Numbered from the stretch's first letter, positions 35,679 to 44,360 are shown. The stretch: 64,000 nucleotides of DNA from Rhodocyclaceae bacterium (GCA_023230455.1 JALNXH010000013.1:38858-102857); one strand, 5' to 3'. The notes: generated by a model not told the origin, from the sequence alone. Program-made: numbers and translations.

Positions 35679-36608
35679 TCATGAATGGGTGGCGTCCATC
35701 GGGGCACGCGGAAATCTGGATTCCGACTTACGTCGGTATTGGCTCGGCGTTATGCCGGTGGTGGCATGGAAAACCTGCGTGAAATGGGATTGATTGCTGA
35801 AGCCGACTTCCAGCGCTATTTGCGCGAGGGAGTCCGTCGTTTCGCCCAGTAGCTGTTTGGCTTTTTCAATACGGCGCATCGTCAGATAGCGGTGCGGTGA
35901 TGTTCCTGTCAAGGTACGAAAGCGCCTGGCGAAATGCGCCCGACTGACGCCGACCTTGTCCGCTAGATCGGTGAGGGACAGCGGTTCGCTCAACTGCGAG
36001 TCGATGAAGTCCAGCATTGCGTCGAGTCTTCGACCGGAGGTATTGCGATGATCTTCCTCATCGCTCCCTTCCGCGATGGCGTCCCTCTGGAATGCCGCCA
36101 TGAGGTGCAGGACCAATGCCCTCGCCACTGCATGCACATAGGGGAAATTGCAGGATCGTGTGCTGCGCGCCTCGTCGAGGAGGATCTGCATGCAGGATCT
36201 TGCGAAGGCATCTTCGAAAGCAAAGCGGAAATTGGGCTCGCCGACGAATGGGGAGGTCGACAAACCTTCCAGCAGATGCCGCGGAATGTGGATCGAGGAA
36301 AAAGACACTTTGCCGTCGATCGCGTATTCCACCTTGTGGTCCGGCGGAATCACGCTGATCAATCCGGGAATGGATGTCTTTTCGCTCCAGGGGCCGTTGC
36401 AGGCGGCGCGCACGCGGTGCGAACCGGCGCTGTGATAGGCGACGATGAAATCGTCGTTCTCGGCAAGGTCGAATCCGTCGAGCCAAGGCAGCTTCCATTC
36501 GCAAATCGACAGGCCGCCCCACGCCGCCGCGTCATTGGTCAGAACTGGCGGCTTGCGCAGCCCCCTGCTAAAGGCGTCGATGGCACGCAGCGCATGCGAT
36601 TTGCCCAT
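35679..36608 (-). CDS. AraC family transcriptional regulator
   Basis: A 309-residue regulator. The N-terminal half is a ligand-binding, cupin-like domain. The C-terminal AraC DNA-binding domain has two helix-turn-helix units: LSLTDLADKVGVSRAHFARR and LAQIALEVGFSNQSHFTQVF, ending GITPSQYRR. ATG 36608 is preferred over 36623 because GAGGAGAA lies 8 bp before it. It is divergent from the Rieske oxygenase operon and probably controls it, with the oxygenase substrate or product as effector. Confidence 0.9.
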   Translation of the reverse strand: MGKSHALRAIDAFSRGLRKPPVLTNDAAAWGGLSICEWKLPWLDGFDLAENDDFIVAYHSAGSHRVRAACNGPWSEKTSIPGLISVIPPDHKVEYAIDGKVSFSSIHIPRHLLEGLSTSPFVGEPNFRFAFEDAFARSCMQILLDEARSTRSCNFPYVHAVARALVLHLMAAFQRDAIAEGSDEEDHRNTSGRRLDAMLDFIDSQLSEPLSLTDLADKVGVSRAHFARRFRTLTGTSPHRYLTMRRIEKAKQLLGETTDSLAQIALEVGFSNQSHFTQVFHATTGITPSQYRRKSESRFPRAPMDATHS

Positions 36609-36946
36609 ACGGCTTCTCCTCATCTCGGGGCGGCTGGCTTTGCCGCCGACCGCAGGTTTCCGATAGCACTTTTCTTATAGCCCGGCGCGCCAAATTCGAA
36701 AGAAGGCTTTGGTCTCGGCTACCTAAACTCCGTACAGCGAGATCGGCTCTGGGATGTCTGCAAAAGACTACTCCAAGGGAAGCTGACCACTTGGACGGCC
36801 GTGATCGGAACAGGGTACCACAGCGCCCAATGCGAACAACTGCGGGCAATAGCGCTATCCGCCTGTGCTCGATCGCGACGCGAAGCCCCTCATCGTAAAG
36901 GGGACGGCCAAACTCAACATTCATGAAGTTACAGGAGGAGAGAAAA
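36609..36946. promoter_or_regulatory. Divergent control region between AraC and Rieske oxygenase genes
   Basis: A 338-bp non-coding gap holding the promoters of both genes. A strong ribosome site AGGAGGAGA precedes the oxygenase ATG. CCCCT/AGGGG arms near 36886-36903 could form a small hairpin. No clear direct-repeat AraC operator was found by eye. Confidence 0.4.
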
Positions 36947-38356
36947 ATGGGAAACAATCCCGACACCGGTAAGTTCAAGTTTCCGCTCGATCTGGGGGCC
37001 CCGGTAGGCTCGCTCGAAGGCCGGTCCCCCGCGGTGGACAACGGCTTGGATATACCCGATCCCTCACGCTATTACTCGCGCGAATTCATGGAGAAAGAAT
37101 GGCAGCATTTGTGGCCGCGGGTCTGGCTGATCGCTGCGGTCACCGCGGATATTCGCGAGCCGGGTGACTTTACGGTATTCGAACACGGACACGAAGAGTT
37201 CATTGTCGTGCGCCAGGACGACGGATCGATCAAAGCCTTCTACAACGTCTGTTCGCATCGGGGCAACCGGGTATGCCAAGTCGATCGCGGTACCGCAAGC
37301 AGCTTCACCTGCGCCTTCCATAGTTGGGAATTCGGTTGCAATGGAACGCTGAACAAGATCGTCGATGAGGAAACGTTCAACAAGAAGCTGGTGGGCCACC
37401 GCCCCGGTCTGACGGAGGTGCGTTGCGAAACGTTGGCCGGGATTGTCTTCATCAACATGGATGGCAATGCGCCGCCGCTCAAGGAATGGATGGGGCTGCC
37501 GGAAGGCTATCTCGAAGCCTACGACATAGAGAACATGAATCTTGTGCGCCATACCCGCAGCGAATGGAAAAGCAACTGGAAGACCGGGGTGGATACCTTC
37601 TACGAGTCCTACCACCTGCCTCACGTGCATCCCCAGACGCAAGGCGCGATCGAGGAATTCAGCCAGATCGACCTCTACAAGAACGGCTTCGGCCGGATGA
37701 TCATGTGGTTCGGCATCAAGTCGCACCGCCATCCAGTCGAGCATGAGAGGGATCTGGACGAGGGCGTGAAAGTCATGCTACGCGATGCTGGGATTGATCT
37801 CGCTACCTATTCCGGCACCGTGGCGGACACGCGCCGCGATATACAGATCGCCAAGCGTGAACGGGCGAAACGGCTGGGGCTGAGCAATTACGAGCGACTT
37901 ACCGATGGTCAACTCAGCGACGGCTGGATTACCGGACTCTTTCCCAATGTCCAGATCGGCATGCATGCGGAAGGTATTTTCATCATGCGCTTCGTACCCC
38001 ATCCCACCGATCCGGACCGTTTCTTCTACGACAACATGCTGTTGTACCGTCACGTCGACGATCCTAACTACGCCGTTCCCGCATGGATGGCGATGCCGGA
38101 CGGCATCGACGTCACCGGCGAAACACGTCCCGATATCGAACGCTGGTCTGCCGACGAGTCGCCGGGCATCGGTCCGGTACTGATTCAGGACTACGATCTG
38201 GTCGCCCACGTCCAGCGTGGCATCAAATCCCGCGGTTTCAAGGGACCCCTGTGGGGAGATCAGGAAGCACGGGTGCGGCATTTTCACCGCGAAGTGGATC
38301 GCTATATCAAGGGCGAGATTCCTCCTGCCAACGCTACAGAAGGAACCGACCGATGA
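36947..38356 (+). CDS. Rieske non-heme iron oxygenase, alpha subunit
   Basis: A 469-residue ring-hydroxylating-type oxygenase. The Rieske 2Fe-2S centre has NVCSHRGNRVCQVDRG and then FTCAFHSWEFGCNG (CxH...CxxH) at about residues 95-130. The mononuclear iron site has TFYESYHLPHVHPQTQ (H-x4-H, with Glu where many dioxygenases have the bridging Asp). In the family this adds oxygen to aromatic rings or demethylates. ATG 36947 with AGGAGGAGA is clearly the start. It overlaps the ferredoxin gene by 4 bp. No beta subunit or reductase is adjacent. The substrate is unknown. Confidence 0.9.
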   Translation: MGNNPDTGKFKFPLDLGAPVGSLEGRSPAVDNGLDIPDPSRYYSREFMEKEWQHLWPRVWLIAAVTADIREPGDFTVFEHGHEEFIVVRQDDGSIKAFYNVCSHRGNRVCQVDRGTASSFTCAFHSWEFGCNGTLNKIVDEETFNKKLVGHRPGLTEVRCETLAGIVFINMDGNAPPLKEWMGLPEGYLEAYDIENMNLVRHTRSEWKSNWKTGVDTFYESYHLPHVHPQTQGAIEEFSQIDLYKNGFGRMIMWFGIKSHRHPVEHERDLDEGVKVMLRDAGIDLATYSGTVADTRRDIQIAKRERAKRLGLSNYERLTDGQLSDGWITGLFPNVQIGMHAEGIFIMRFVPHPTDPDRFFYDNMLLYRHVDDPNYAVPAWMAMPDGIDVTGETRPDIERWSADESPGIGPVLIQDYDLVAHVQRGIKSRGFKGPLWGDQEARVRHFHREVDRYIKGEIPPANATEGTDR

Positions 38357-38673
38357 CGGTCGGTCGCGTTAAAGTGGCAGCGCTCGACGACGTGCCGATG
38401 AACGGCAACAAGGCTTTCAAGATCAATGGCCGCTCGATTCTGCTGTGCAAGTCAGATGCTGGCGTGTTTGCGCTGGAGAACCGCTGTTCGCATATGTTTG
38501 CCGAGCTTGAGGGCGGCAGGGTGCGGGGGGCGTATTTGTTTTGCCCGAAACATTCGGTGCGCTTCGACATGCGGACCGGAGCCAGCGGCGGAACCTTGAC
38601 CAAGGTGCCGCTCCAGACTTTTGCGGTCACTGTCGCCGCTGACGGAAATATCGAAATAGACTGGCCGGAATGA
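38353..38673 (+). CDS. Rieske-type 2Fe-2S ferredoxin
   Basis: A 106-residue Rieske ferredoxin. ENRCSHMFAELEGG and LFCPKHSVRFDMRTG give the C-x-H...C-x2-H cluster ligands, followed by a normal C-terminal strand. It should pass electrons to the upstream oxygenase, with which it overlaps (ATGA), so expression is coupled. The partner NADH reductase is not in the window and may be shared from elsewhere. The upstream in-frame extension runs through the oxygenase and is rejected. Confidence 0.92.
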   Translation: MTVGRVKVAALDDVPMNGNKAFKINGRSILLCKSDAGVFALENRCSHMFAELEGGRVRGAYLFCPKHSVRFDMRTGASGGTLTKVPLQTFAVTVAADGNIEIDWPE

Positions 38674-38708
38674 GTCCGTCGGTTTAGAAACCAAGAGGAG
38701 AAAGCGGA

Positions 38709-39107
38709 ATGAACAACGATAGCGAAAGCAAACGTACCGTAAAGCGGTTTCTTGAACTCTTTTCATCGGGTGCCGTGGATGAAACCATGGCGATGATGAC
38801 CGAGGACGCCACGTGGTGGGTTGCCGGGACCATGCCGATTTCTGGAACCTACGACAAGCCGGCGTTTGCCAAGCTGCTATCCGGGGTTCTGGAAACCTGC
38901 ACGGGTCCGATCAAGATCACTCCGAGCAAGTTCGTTGCCGAAGGCGACAGCGTTGCCGTTGAAGCCGAGTCCTACACCCAAACCCGAACTGGTCGTACCT
39001 ATAATAATTTCTACCATTTCCTGTTCACGGTTCGCGGTGGAAAGATTGCTGGCGTCAAGGAGTATCTGGATACGATGCATGCCAACACGGTGCTTTGCAC
39101 CCCGTGA
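38709..39107 (+). CDS. SnoaL/NTF2-like fold protein (second paralogue)
   Basis: A 132-residue NTF2-like protein: DATWWVAGTMPISGTY, VAVEAESYTQTRTGRTYNNF, YHFLFTV and VKEYLDTMH. It is clearly related to the protein at 10918-11322. AGGAG precedes the ATG, 35 bp after the ferredoxin stop, so it is the third gene of the Rieske operon and is followed by a good terminator. As such it may bind, isomerise or dehydrate the oxygenase product, but no reaction can be assigned. Confidence 0.85.
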   Translation: MNNDSESKRTVKRFLELFSSGAVDETMAMMTEDATWWVAGTMPISGTYDKPAFAKLLSGVLETCTGPIKITPSKFVAEGDSVAVEAESYTQTRTGRTYNNFYHFLFTVRGGKIAGVKEYLDTMHANTVLCTP

Positions 39108-39136
39108 GCTGAGCGTCTCCGAAATCGAGCAGCATT

Positions 39137-39173
39137 ACGGCCGGGGGGAAACTCGCGGCCGTTTCATTTTTTT
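39137..39173 (+). terminator. Rho-independent terminator of the Rieske operon
   Basis: ACGGCCG (39137-39143) pairs with CGGCCGT (39156-39162) and is followed by a T-rich run through 39173 (TTCATTTTTTT). It lies 30 bp after the SnoaL-like stop, closing the operon. Confidence 0.8.
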
Positions 39174-39338
39174 GCGGGTATCGAGCCCCAACGGGTGGAT
39201 CTAGCATCGGGCACTCTGGTTGCCCGAGGTTGCTTTGAAGGGGCTTTACGCAGAACGCCGATGTAGCGGAGGGCGTAGTGCGATTCGCCAAGATGCGCCT
39301 TAGACCGGCGCTACAGGCTTCCAGCGTTTCTTGTTAGC

Positions 39339-39412
39339 TGGAGGCGCGACCCGGAATCGAACCGAGGTACACGGCTTTGCAGGCCGCTGCATAACCACTC
39401 TGCCATCGCGCC
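39339..39412 (-). tRNA. tRNA-Cys (GCA)
   Basis: A 74-nt gene with encoded CCA. Acceptor GGCGCGA pairs with TCGCGCC, then discriminator T and CCA. The anticodon loop CTGCAAA carries GCA (complement at 39378-39380). It lies downstream of tRNA-Gly on the same strand. Confidence 0.96.
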
Positions 39413-39440
39413 CCGATGGAATCGGGGATTTGAAGCTAAA

Positions 39441-39465
39441 AGGGGGAAAGCAGTGCTTTCCCCCT
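39441..39465 (-). repeat. Hairpin in the tRNA-Gly to tRNA-Cys spacer
   Basis: A perfect 10-bp inverted repeat, AGGGGGAAAG (39441-39450) with CTTTCCCCCT (39456-39465), loop CAGTG. A second stem CCCCGAT/ATCGGGG (39411-39417 with 39421-39427) overlaps the first bases of tRNA-Cys. They may guide tRNA processing or partially stop transcription. Confidence 0.6.
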
Positions 39466-39471
39466 GGGATC

Positions 39472-39547
39472 TGGAGCGGGAGAAGAGTCTCGAACTCTCG
39501 ACCTCAACCTTGGCAAGGTTGCGCTCTACCAACTGAGCTACTCCCGC
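39472..39547 (-). tRNA. tRNA-Gly (GCC)
   Basis: A 76-nt gene with encoded CCA. Acceptor GCGGGAG pairs with CTCCCGC, then discriminator T and CCA. The anticodon loop has GCC, and the D-arm AGCTCAGTTGGTAGAGC is typical. It is 37 bp downstream of pgsA on the same strand, so it may share its transcript. Confidence 0.96.
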
Positions 39548-39584
39548 AGAACAGGGGCGCATTATAGCGATGGATAAATCCACG

Positions 39585-40157
39585 TCAACGGCTTCGTTCA
39601 GAAATTTCAGGCCAGGCTTTTTTCATGTAGTAGGCCATCGACCAGAGCGTCAAGAGTGCAGCAATGCCAAGCAACCAGGTGCCCAGCAGATACAGCTGCG
39701 GCGAGGTGTCCGGCGGGGCGTAAAGCAGGACCGGGATTGCGCTCATCTGGGCGCTGGTTTTAAGTTTTCCGATGAAGGAGACGGCGATGCTTTTCGCTGC
39801 GCCGATCTTCGCCATCCATTCGCGCAGCGCCGAAATGGTGATTTCGCGGCCGATGATCACGATCGCCGCCACCGCATCGGCGCGGCCGAGTTGTACCAGC
39901 ACCGCCAGTGCCGCGGCGACCATCAACTTGTCGGCGACCGGATCGAGAAAGGCGCCGAAGGCGGAGGTTTGCCCCAGCTTGCGTGCCAGCCAGCCATCGA
40001 ACCAGTCGGTAATCGCGGCGGCGACGAAGATCGATGTCGCGGCGAGATTCTGCTCGGCCGGTGACAACCAGTGATGCGGGAAGTAGAAGACGCCGACAAA
40101 AAGCGGGATGAGGAGGATACGGGCCCAGGTCAGCAGGTTCGGCACATTCAGCGGCAT
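39585..40157 (-). CDS. pgsA: CDP-diacylglycerol-glycerol-3-phosphate 3-phosphatidyltransferase
   Basis: A 190-residue membrane enzyme with the CDP-alcohol phosphotransferase motif D-G-x2-A-R-x8-G-x3-D-x3-D seen in FDGWLARKLGQTSAFGAFLD plus PVADK (residues about 53-78). Several hydrophobic segments follow. It makes phosphatidylglycerol phosphate, the first committed step to phosphatidylglycerol and cardiolipin. It lies 5 bp after uvrC and before tRNA-Gly/Cys, a pgsA-tRNA order common in proteobacteria. Confidence 0.95.
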   Translation of the reverse strand: MPLNVPNLLTWARILLIPLFVGVFYFPHHWLSPAEQNLAATSIFVAAAITDWFDGWLARKLGQTSAFGAFLDPVADKLMVAAALAVLVQLGRADAVAAIVIIGREITISALREWMAKIGAAKSIAVSFIGKLKTSAQMSAIPVLLYAPPDTSPQLYLLGTWLLGIAALLTLWSMAYYMKKAWPEISERSR

Positions 40158-40162
40158 GGTGG

Positions 40163-42019
40163 TCAGTGAAGTTCGTGAAATATCTGTTCGGCCAGTGTGC
40201 GGCTGATGCCATCGACGCGGCAGAGATCCTCCACCGTCGCGGCGCGAACGCCGTCGAGTCCGCCGAAATGCACCAGCAGCTTGCGCCGCCGCGTCGGTCC
40301 GATGCCACCGATATCCTCCAGTGTCGAGCGGCCGCGGGTCTTAGCACGGCGTGCGCGATGCCCGGCAACGGCGAAACGGTGGGCCTCATCGCGCACCTCC
40401 TGGATCAGGTGAAAGCCCGCATGATCCGGCGGCAATTGTAAGGGCTCGGACGCGTTGGACAGGAACAGCGTTTCCAGTCCCGGCTTGCGTTCCTCGCCTT
40501 TGGCGATGCCTAGCGAGAGCAGGTGGACGAGGCCGAGTTCGGTGAGTACGTCGCGGGCGATGCGGTGCTGTCCCTTGCCGCCGTCGATCAGGATCAGGTC
40601 GGGCGCGGGGCTCTCACCGGCCGCCACCTTGCCGTAGCGTCGCTCCAGCGCCTGGCGCATCGCCGCGTAGTCGTCGCCCGGGGTGATGCCGTGGATGTTG
40701 AAGCGGCGGTATTCGCCCTTCTTCATTGTGCCGTCAAGGCAGACCACGCACGACGCGACCGTACCTTCGCCCATGGTGTGGCTGATATCGAAACACTCGA
40801 TGCGGTGCGGCGGCTCTTCCACGTCGAGCGCACTGCGCAATGCCTCCAGGCGTTCGTCAGCACGCGATTGTGCCTGGCTACGTGCATTCAGTGCCAGCTC
40901 GGCGTTGGTGTTGGCCATCGTTAGCCAAGCACGTTCCATCTCGTTGCGTGGCAGGCCGACGCTGACCTTTTTTCCGTCGAACACAACGGCGCATTCGTCG
41001 TCCGGATCGATCCCGGTCACCAGCCGCGGCGGCGGCGGATGCTCAAGGTAATGCTGGGTGATGAACGCGGACAGCGCATCGGCAACCTCGGATTCGCCGC
41101 TGCCGACGTAACGCGGGAAGAAGGCCTTGTCGCCGAGGTGCAGCCCGCCGCGCACCATCGCCAGATTGATGCAGATGTCGCCGTGCAGAACGATTGCCGC
41201 GACGATGTCCACATCCTCCTCGCCGGTCGAGCTGACGTATTGGCGGTGCAGTACGGCCTGTAGCGCACGAATCTGGTCGCGCAGCGCGGCGGCCAGCTCG
41301 AAGTCCAGCTCTTCGGCGGCGGCCTGCATGCGTTCGCTGAGACGATTGATGACTTCGCTGTGGCGGCCGCGCAGGAACAACTCGGCCATGCGCACGTCGG
41401 CGGCATACTCCTCGCGGCTGATCAGGCCGACGCAGGGCGCCTTGCAGCGCCGGATCTGGTGCATCAGGCAGGGACGCGAGCGGTGGGCAAACACGGCGTT
41501 CTCACAGGTGCGCAGGAAAAAGGTCTTTTGCAGCAACTGGATGCTCTCGCGCACTGCCATACCGCTGGGGAAGGGGCCGAAGTAAGTGGAGCGCTTGTCG
41601 AAGCTGCCACGATGGGAGGCGAGCTGCGGAAAGTCGTCTCCGGAAAGCCGGATGTAGGAATAGCTCTTGTCGTCGCGGAAGAGGATGTTGTACTTCGGCG
41701 CCAGCTTCTTGATCAACGTATTTTCGAGGATCAGTGCTTCGGCTTCGGAGCGCGTGGCGGTGGTTTCCACCCCGGCGATCTGCTGCACCATCAGTGCGAT
41801 GCGCGGCGACAGGCCGCTGCGCAGGAAATAGCTGCTGACCCGCTTCTTCAGGTTCTTCGCCTTGCCGACGTAGAGCACTGCACCGGCCGCGTCGAGCATG
41901 CGATAGACCCCTGGCGACTCGGTCAGCGTCGCCAGGAAGGTGCGCGCGTCGAAGGCCGGCGCGTCAGGTAGGGCCAAGTCTTCAGGCGGCGAGTTCGGTG
42001 CGGAGGGTACGGAAGACAT
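40163..42019 (-). CDS. uvrC: UvrABC excinuclease subunit C
   Basis: A 618-residue nuclease. The N-terminal GIY-YIG domain (PGVYRMLDAAGAVLYVGKAK) makes the 3' cut, a Cys-rich stretch and a UVR helix (LSERMQAAAEELDFELAAAL) bind UvrB, the RNase H-like domain (RIECFDISHTMGEGTVASCV, LILIDGGKGQ) makes the 5' cut, and HhH repeats end the protein. It acts in nucleotide excision repair. Its start overlaps the upstream uracil-DNA glycosylase gene by 38 bp, linking two repair genes. Confidence 0.96.
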   Translation of the reverse strand: MSSVPSAPNSPPEDLALPDAPAFDARTFLATLTESPGVYRMLDAAGAVLYVGKAKNLKKRVSSYFLRSGLSPRIALMVQQIAGVETTATRSEAEALILENTLIKKLAPKYNILFRDDKSYSYIRLSGDDFPQLASHRGSFDKRSTYFGPFPSGMAVRESIQLLQKTFFLRTCENAVFAHRSRPCLMHQIRRCKAPCVGLISREEYAADVRMAELFLRGRHSEVINRLSERMQAAAEELDFELAAALRDQIRALQAVLHRQYVSSTGEEDVDIVAAIVLHGDICINLAMVRGGLHLGDKAFFPRYVGSGESEVADALSAFITQHYLEHPPPPRLVTGIDPDDECAVVFDGKKVSVGLPRNEMERAWLTMANTNAELALNARSQAQSRADERLEALRSALDVEEPPHRIECFDISHTMGEGTVASCVVCLDGTMKKGEYRRFNIHGITPGDDYAAMRQALERRYGKVAAGESPAPDLILIDGGKGQHRIARDVLTELGLVHLLSLGIAKGEERKPGLETLFLSNASEPLQLPPDHAGFHLIQEVRDEAHRFAVAGHRARRAKTRGRSTLEDIGGIGPTRRRKLLVHFGGLDGVRAATVEDLCRVDGISRTLAEQIFHELH

Positions 42020-42611
42020 CTTCGAAGGTGGTTTCTGTCAGGCGTCCGGTATTGGTGTTGTAGCGGCTGCAATGGTAGCTGTCGACCAGCACCCGTCCAT
42101 CGGGCAACGTGTGGCGCAGACCATGGCCGAAGGGCAGGGCGCTCTGTTTCAGGCCGCTGGCCATCAGCACCGCCTTATGCGCCACCAGCCCGAGGGCGAG
42201 AATTGCTTTCACCTGTGGCGAATGTTTCAGTTCGTCGGCCAGATAATGGTTGCAGTTCTTGATTTCGCTTGTCTCCGGCTTGTTTTCCGGCGGTAGGCAT
42301 TTCACTGCGTTGGTGATGCGGCAATCGATGAGTTGCAGTCCGTCGTCTGTGGCGATCGACTCTCCGCGGCTGGCGAAACCGAAACGGTGCAGAGTCTGGT
42401 AGAGCAGGATGCCGGCGTAGTCGCCGGTAAATGGGCGGCCGCTGCGATTGGCGCCGTGCATGCCGGGAGCGAGGCCGACGATCAGCAGGCGAGCGGCGGC
42501 ATCGCCGAAAGGCGGCACCGGCCGCGCATGGTAGTCCGGGTAGTCGCGGCGCACGTCGGCGAGGAAGTCGGCGAGGCGCGGGCATTGGTTGCAACTGAGC
42601 AGGTTATCCAT
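41982..42611 (-). CDS. Uracil-DNA glycosylase, family 5 (UdgB-like)
   Basis: A 209-residue iron-sulfur-type uracil-DNA glycosylase. The N-terminal LLSCNQCPRL and later Cys residues (DCRITNAVKC, KNC) provide cluster ligands. The active-site motif is GLAPGMHGANRSGRPFTGDY, with Ala-Pro-Gly in place of the Glu-rich family 4 motif, and SYHCSRYNTNTGRLT is near the C-terminus. These point to family 5 rather than family 4. It removes uracil and related bases from DNA. I chose ATG 42611 (MDNLL); upstream in-frame codons overlap the divergent earP gene. Confidence 0.85.
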   Translation of the reverse strand: MDNLLSCNQCPRLADFLADVRRDYPDYHARPVPPFGDAAARLLIVGLAPGMHGANRSGRPFTGDYAGILLYQTLHRFGFASRGESIATDDGLQLIDCRITNAVKCLPPENKPETSEIKNCNHYLADELKHSPQVKAILALGLVAHKAVLMASGLKQSALPFGHGLRHTLPDGRVLVDSYHCSRYNTNTGRLTETTFEDVFRTLRTELAA

Positions 42612-42630
42612 TGCGATAGGATACCGAGCG

Positions 42631-43758
42631 ATGAAACAACGTTGGGACATTTTCTGCGCCGTGGTCGACAACTATGGCGACATCGGCATCTGCTGGCGGC
42701 TGGCGCGGCAGTTGGCGGTACAGCATCGCTTGGCGGTGAGGCTATGGGTCGACGATCTGCGGCCGCTGGCGCGGCTGCATCCGGCGGCCGATGCGGCGGC
42801 GGCGCGGCAAACGCTCTCCGGGGTCGAGGTGAGGCGCTGGCCGGCCATTTTTCCGTCGGCGAGCGGCGATGACATCGCCGATGTGGTGGTCGAAGCCTTC
42901 GCCTGCGAACTGCCGCCGGCGTATCTTGAGGCGATGGCGCAACGTTCGCCCCCGCCGCTCTGGATCAACCTCGAATACCTTTCTGCCGAACCTTGGGTGG
43001 GTGGCTGTCACCGGATGCATTCGCCGCATCCCCGCCTGCCGCTGACCAAGCACTTCTTCTTTCCAGGCTTCACTCAGGAAACCGGTGGTTTGCTGCGCGA
43101 AGCCGACTACGATGCACGTCGCTCGGCCTTCGATGCGGCTGCATTTCGCCGCCAGCTCGGCTTGCCGGCGGTGGCGGGCGAACTGGCGGTGTCGCTGTTC
43201 GGCTACGAGAACGAGGAGGTTAGCGGGCTGCTCACCGCTTGGGTCGGCGGTGTCCGGCCGATTCGCTGTCTGCTGCCCGAAGGTCGTCTGTTGCCGCAGG
43301 TCGCTGCATTTTTCGGGGTGTCTGCGGCGGTACCCGGTAGCCACTGGCGACAGGGAAGCCTCGATGTTCACGTCCTGCCCTTCCTGCCTCAGCCCGACTA
43401 CGATGAGTTGCTCTGGTCGTGCGACCTGAATTTCGTCCGCGGCGAGGACTCCTTCGTTCGCGCGCAGTGGGCGCAGCGGCCCTTCGTCTGGCACATTTAC
43501 CCGCAGCAGAGCGACCATCACCAGATCAAGCTGGAGGCGTTCCTCGATCTGTGGTTGAAGGGTGTGCCGGCTGAGTCGGCTGGTCCGATCCGCCGCTTTT
43601 GGAAAGCCTGGGAAGGCGGTGGATCGGAGGCGGCGTGGCCAGGATTCGCCGCGGTCCTGCCCGTACTCGCTGCGCATTCTGAAGCCTGGGCGCAGCGCCT
43701 CCTCGGACAGCCCGATTTGGCCGCACAGCTGGTGTCTTTCACAATGGAATCAAGGTAA
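42631..43758 (+). CDS. earP: EF-P arginine rhamnosyltransferase EarP
   Basis: A 375-residue GT-B glycosyltransferase. MKQRWDIFCAVVDNYGDIGI (with conserved Asp residues) and the C-terminal FVRGEDSFVRAQWAQRPFVW match EarP. It transfers rhamnose from dTDP-rhamnose to an Arg of elongation factor P, needed for rescue of ribosomes stalled at polyproline. The next gene is efp, whose product has Arg at the modified place. It starts 19 bp from the divergent glycosylase gene. Confidence 0.95.
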   Translation: MKQRWDIFCAVVDNYGDIGICWRLARQLAVQHRLAVRLWVDDLRPLARLHPAADAAAARQTLSGVEVRRWPAIFPSASGDDIADVVVEAFACELPPAYLEAMAQRSPPPLWINLEYLSAEPWVGGCHRMHSPHPRLPLTKHFFFPGFTQETGGLLREADYDARRSAFDAAAFRRQLGLPAVAGELAVSLFGYENEEVSGLLTAWVGGVRPIRCLLPEGRLLPQVAAFFGVSAAVPGSHWRQGSLDVHVLPFLPQPDYDELLWSCDLNFVRGEDSFVRAQWAQRPFVWHIYPQQSDHHQIKLEAFLDLWLKGVPAESAGPIRRFWKAWEGGGSEAAWPGFAAVLPVLAAHSEAWAQRLLGQPDLAAQLVSFTMESR

Positions 43759-43798
43759 AATCGCGGGCTTTCTCTTTCCGTCCAAGGCTCGCAACGCA

Positions 43799-44356
43799 AT
43801 GAAAACCGCTCAGGAACTCCGCGCCGGCAACGTCGTCATGGTGGGTGCCGACCCGCTGGTCGTGCAAAAGACCGAATACAACAAGTCCGGCCGCAATTCG
43901 GCCGTGGTGAAGATCAAGTTCAAGAACCTGCTCTCTGGTGCCAACTCCGAAACTGTCTACAAGGCGGACGACAAGTTCGAAGTGGTGCAGTTGGATCGTA
44001 AGGAGGTGACTTATTCCTACTTCGCCGATCCTCTATACGTGTTCATGGACGCCGATTACAACCAGTTCGAGGTTGAAGGCGACAACATGACCGATGCCCT
44101 CAAGTACCTCGAAGACGGCCTCGCCTGCGAAGTGGTGTTCTACGACGGAAAGGCCATCTCGGTCGAGTTGCCGACGACCGTGGTGCGCGAAGTGACCTAC
44201 ACGGAGCCCGCCGTCAAGGGCGATACCTCGGGCAAGGTGATGAAGCCGGCACGGATAGGCAGCGGTTTCGAATTGCCGGTGCCGTTGTTCGTCGATATCG
44301 GCGACAAGATCGAAATCGACACCCGTACCGACGAATACCGCAACCGCGTCAAGTAA
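43799..44356 (+). CDS. efp: Elongation factor P
   Basis: A 185-residue EF-P with three beta-barrel domains. The loop YNKSGRNSAV places Arg32 at the site rhamnosylated by EarP, and the C-terminal FELPVPLFVDIGDKIEIDTR is canonical. EF-P relieves stalling at consecutive prolines. It lies 40 bp after earP and is probably in the same operon. Confidence 0.98.
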   Translation: MKTAQELRAGNVVMVGADPLVVQKTEYNKSGRNSAVVKIKFKNLLSGANSETVYKADDKFEVVQLDRKEVTYSYFADPLYVFMDADYNQFEVEGDNMTDALKYLEDGLACEVVFYDGKAISVELPTTVVREVTYTEPAVKGDTSGKVMKPARIGSGFELPVPLFVDIGDKIEIDTRTDEYRNRVK

Positions 44357-44360
44357 GCCC

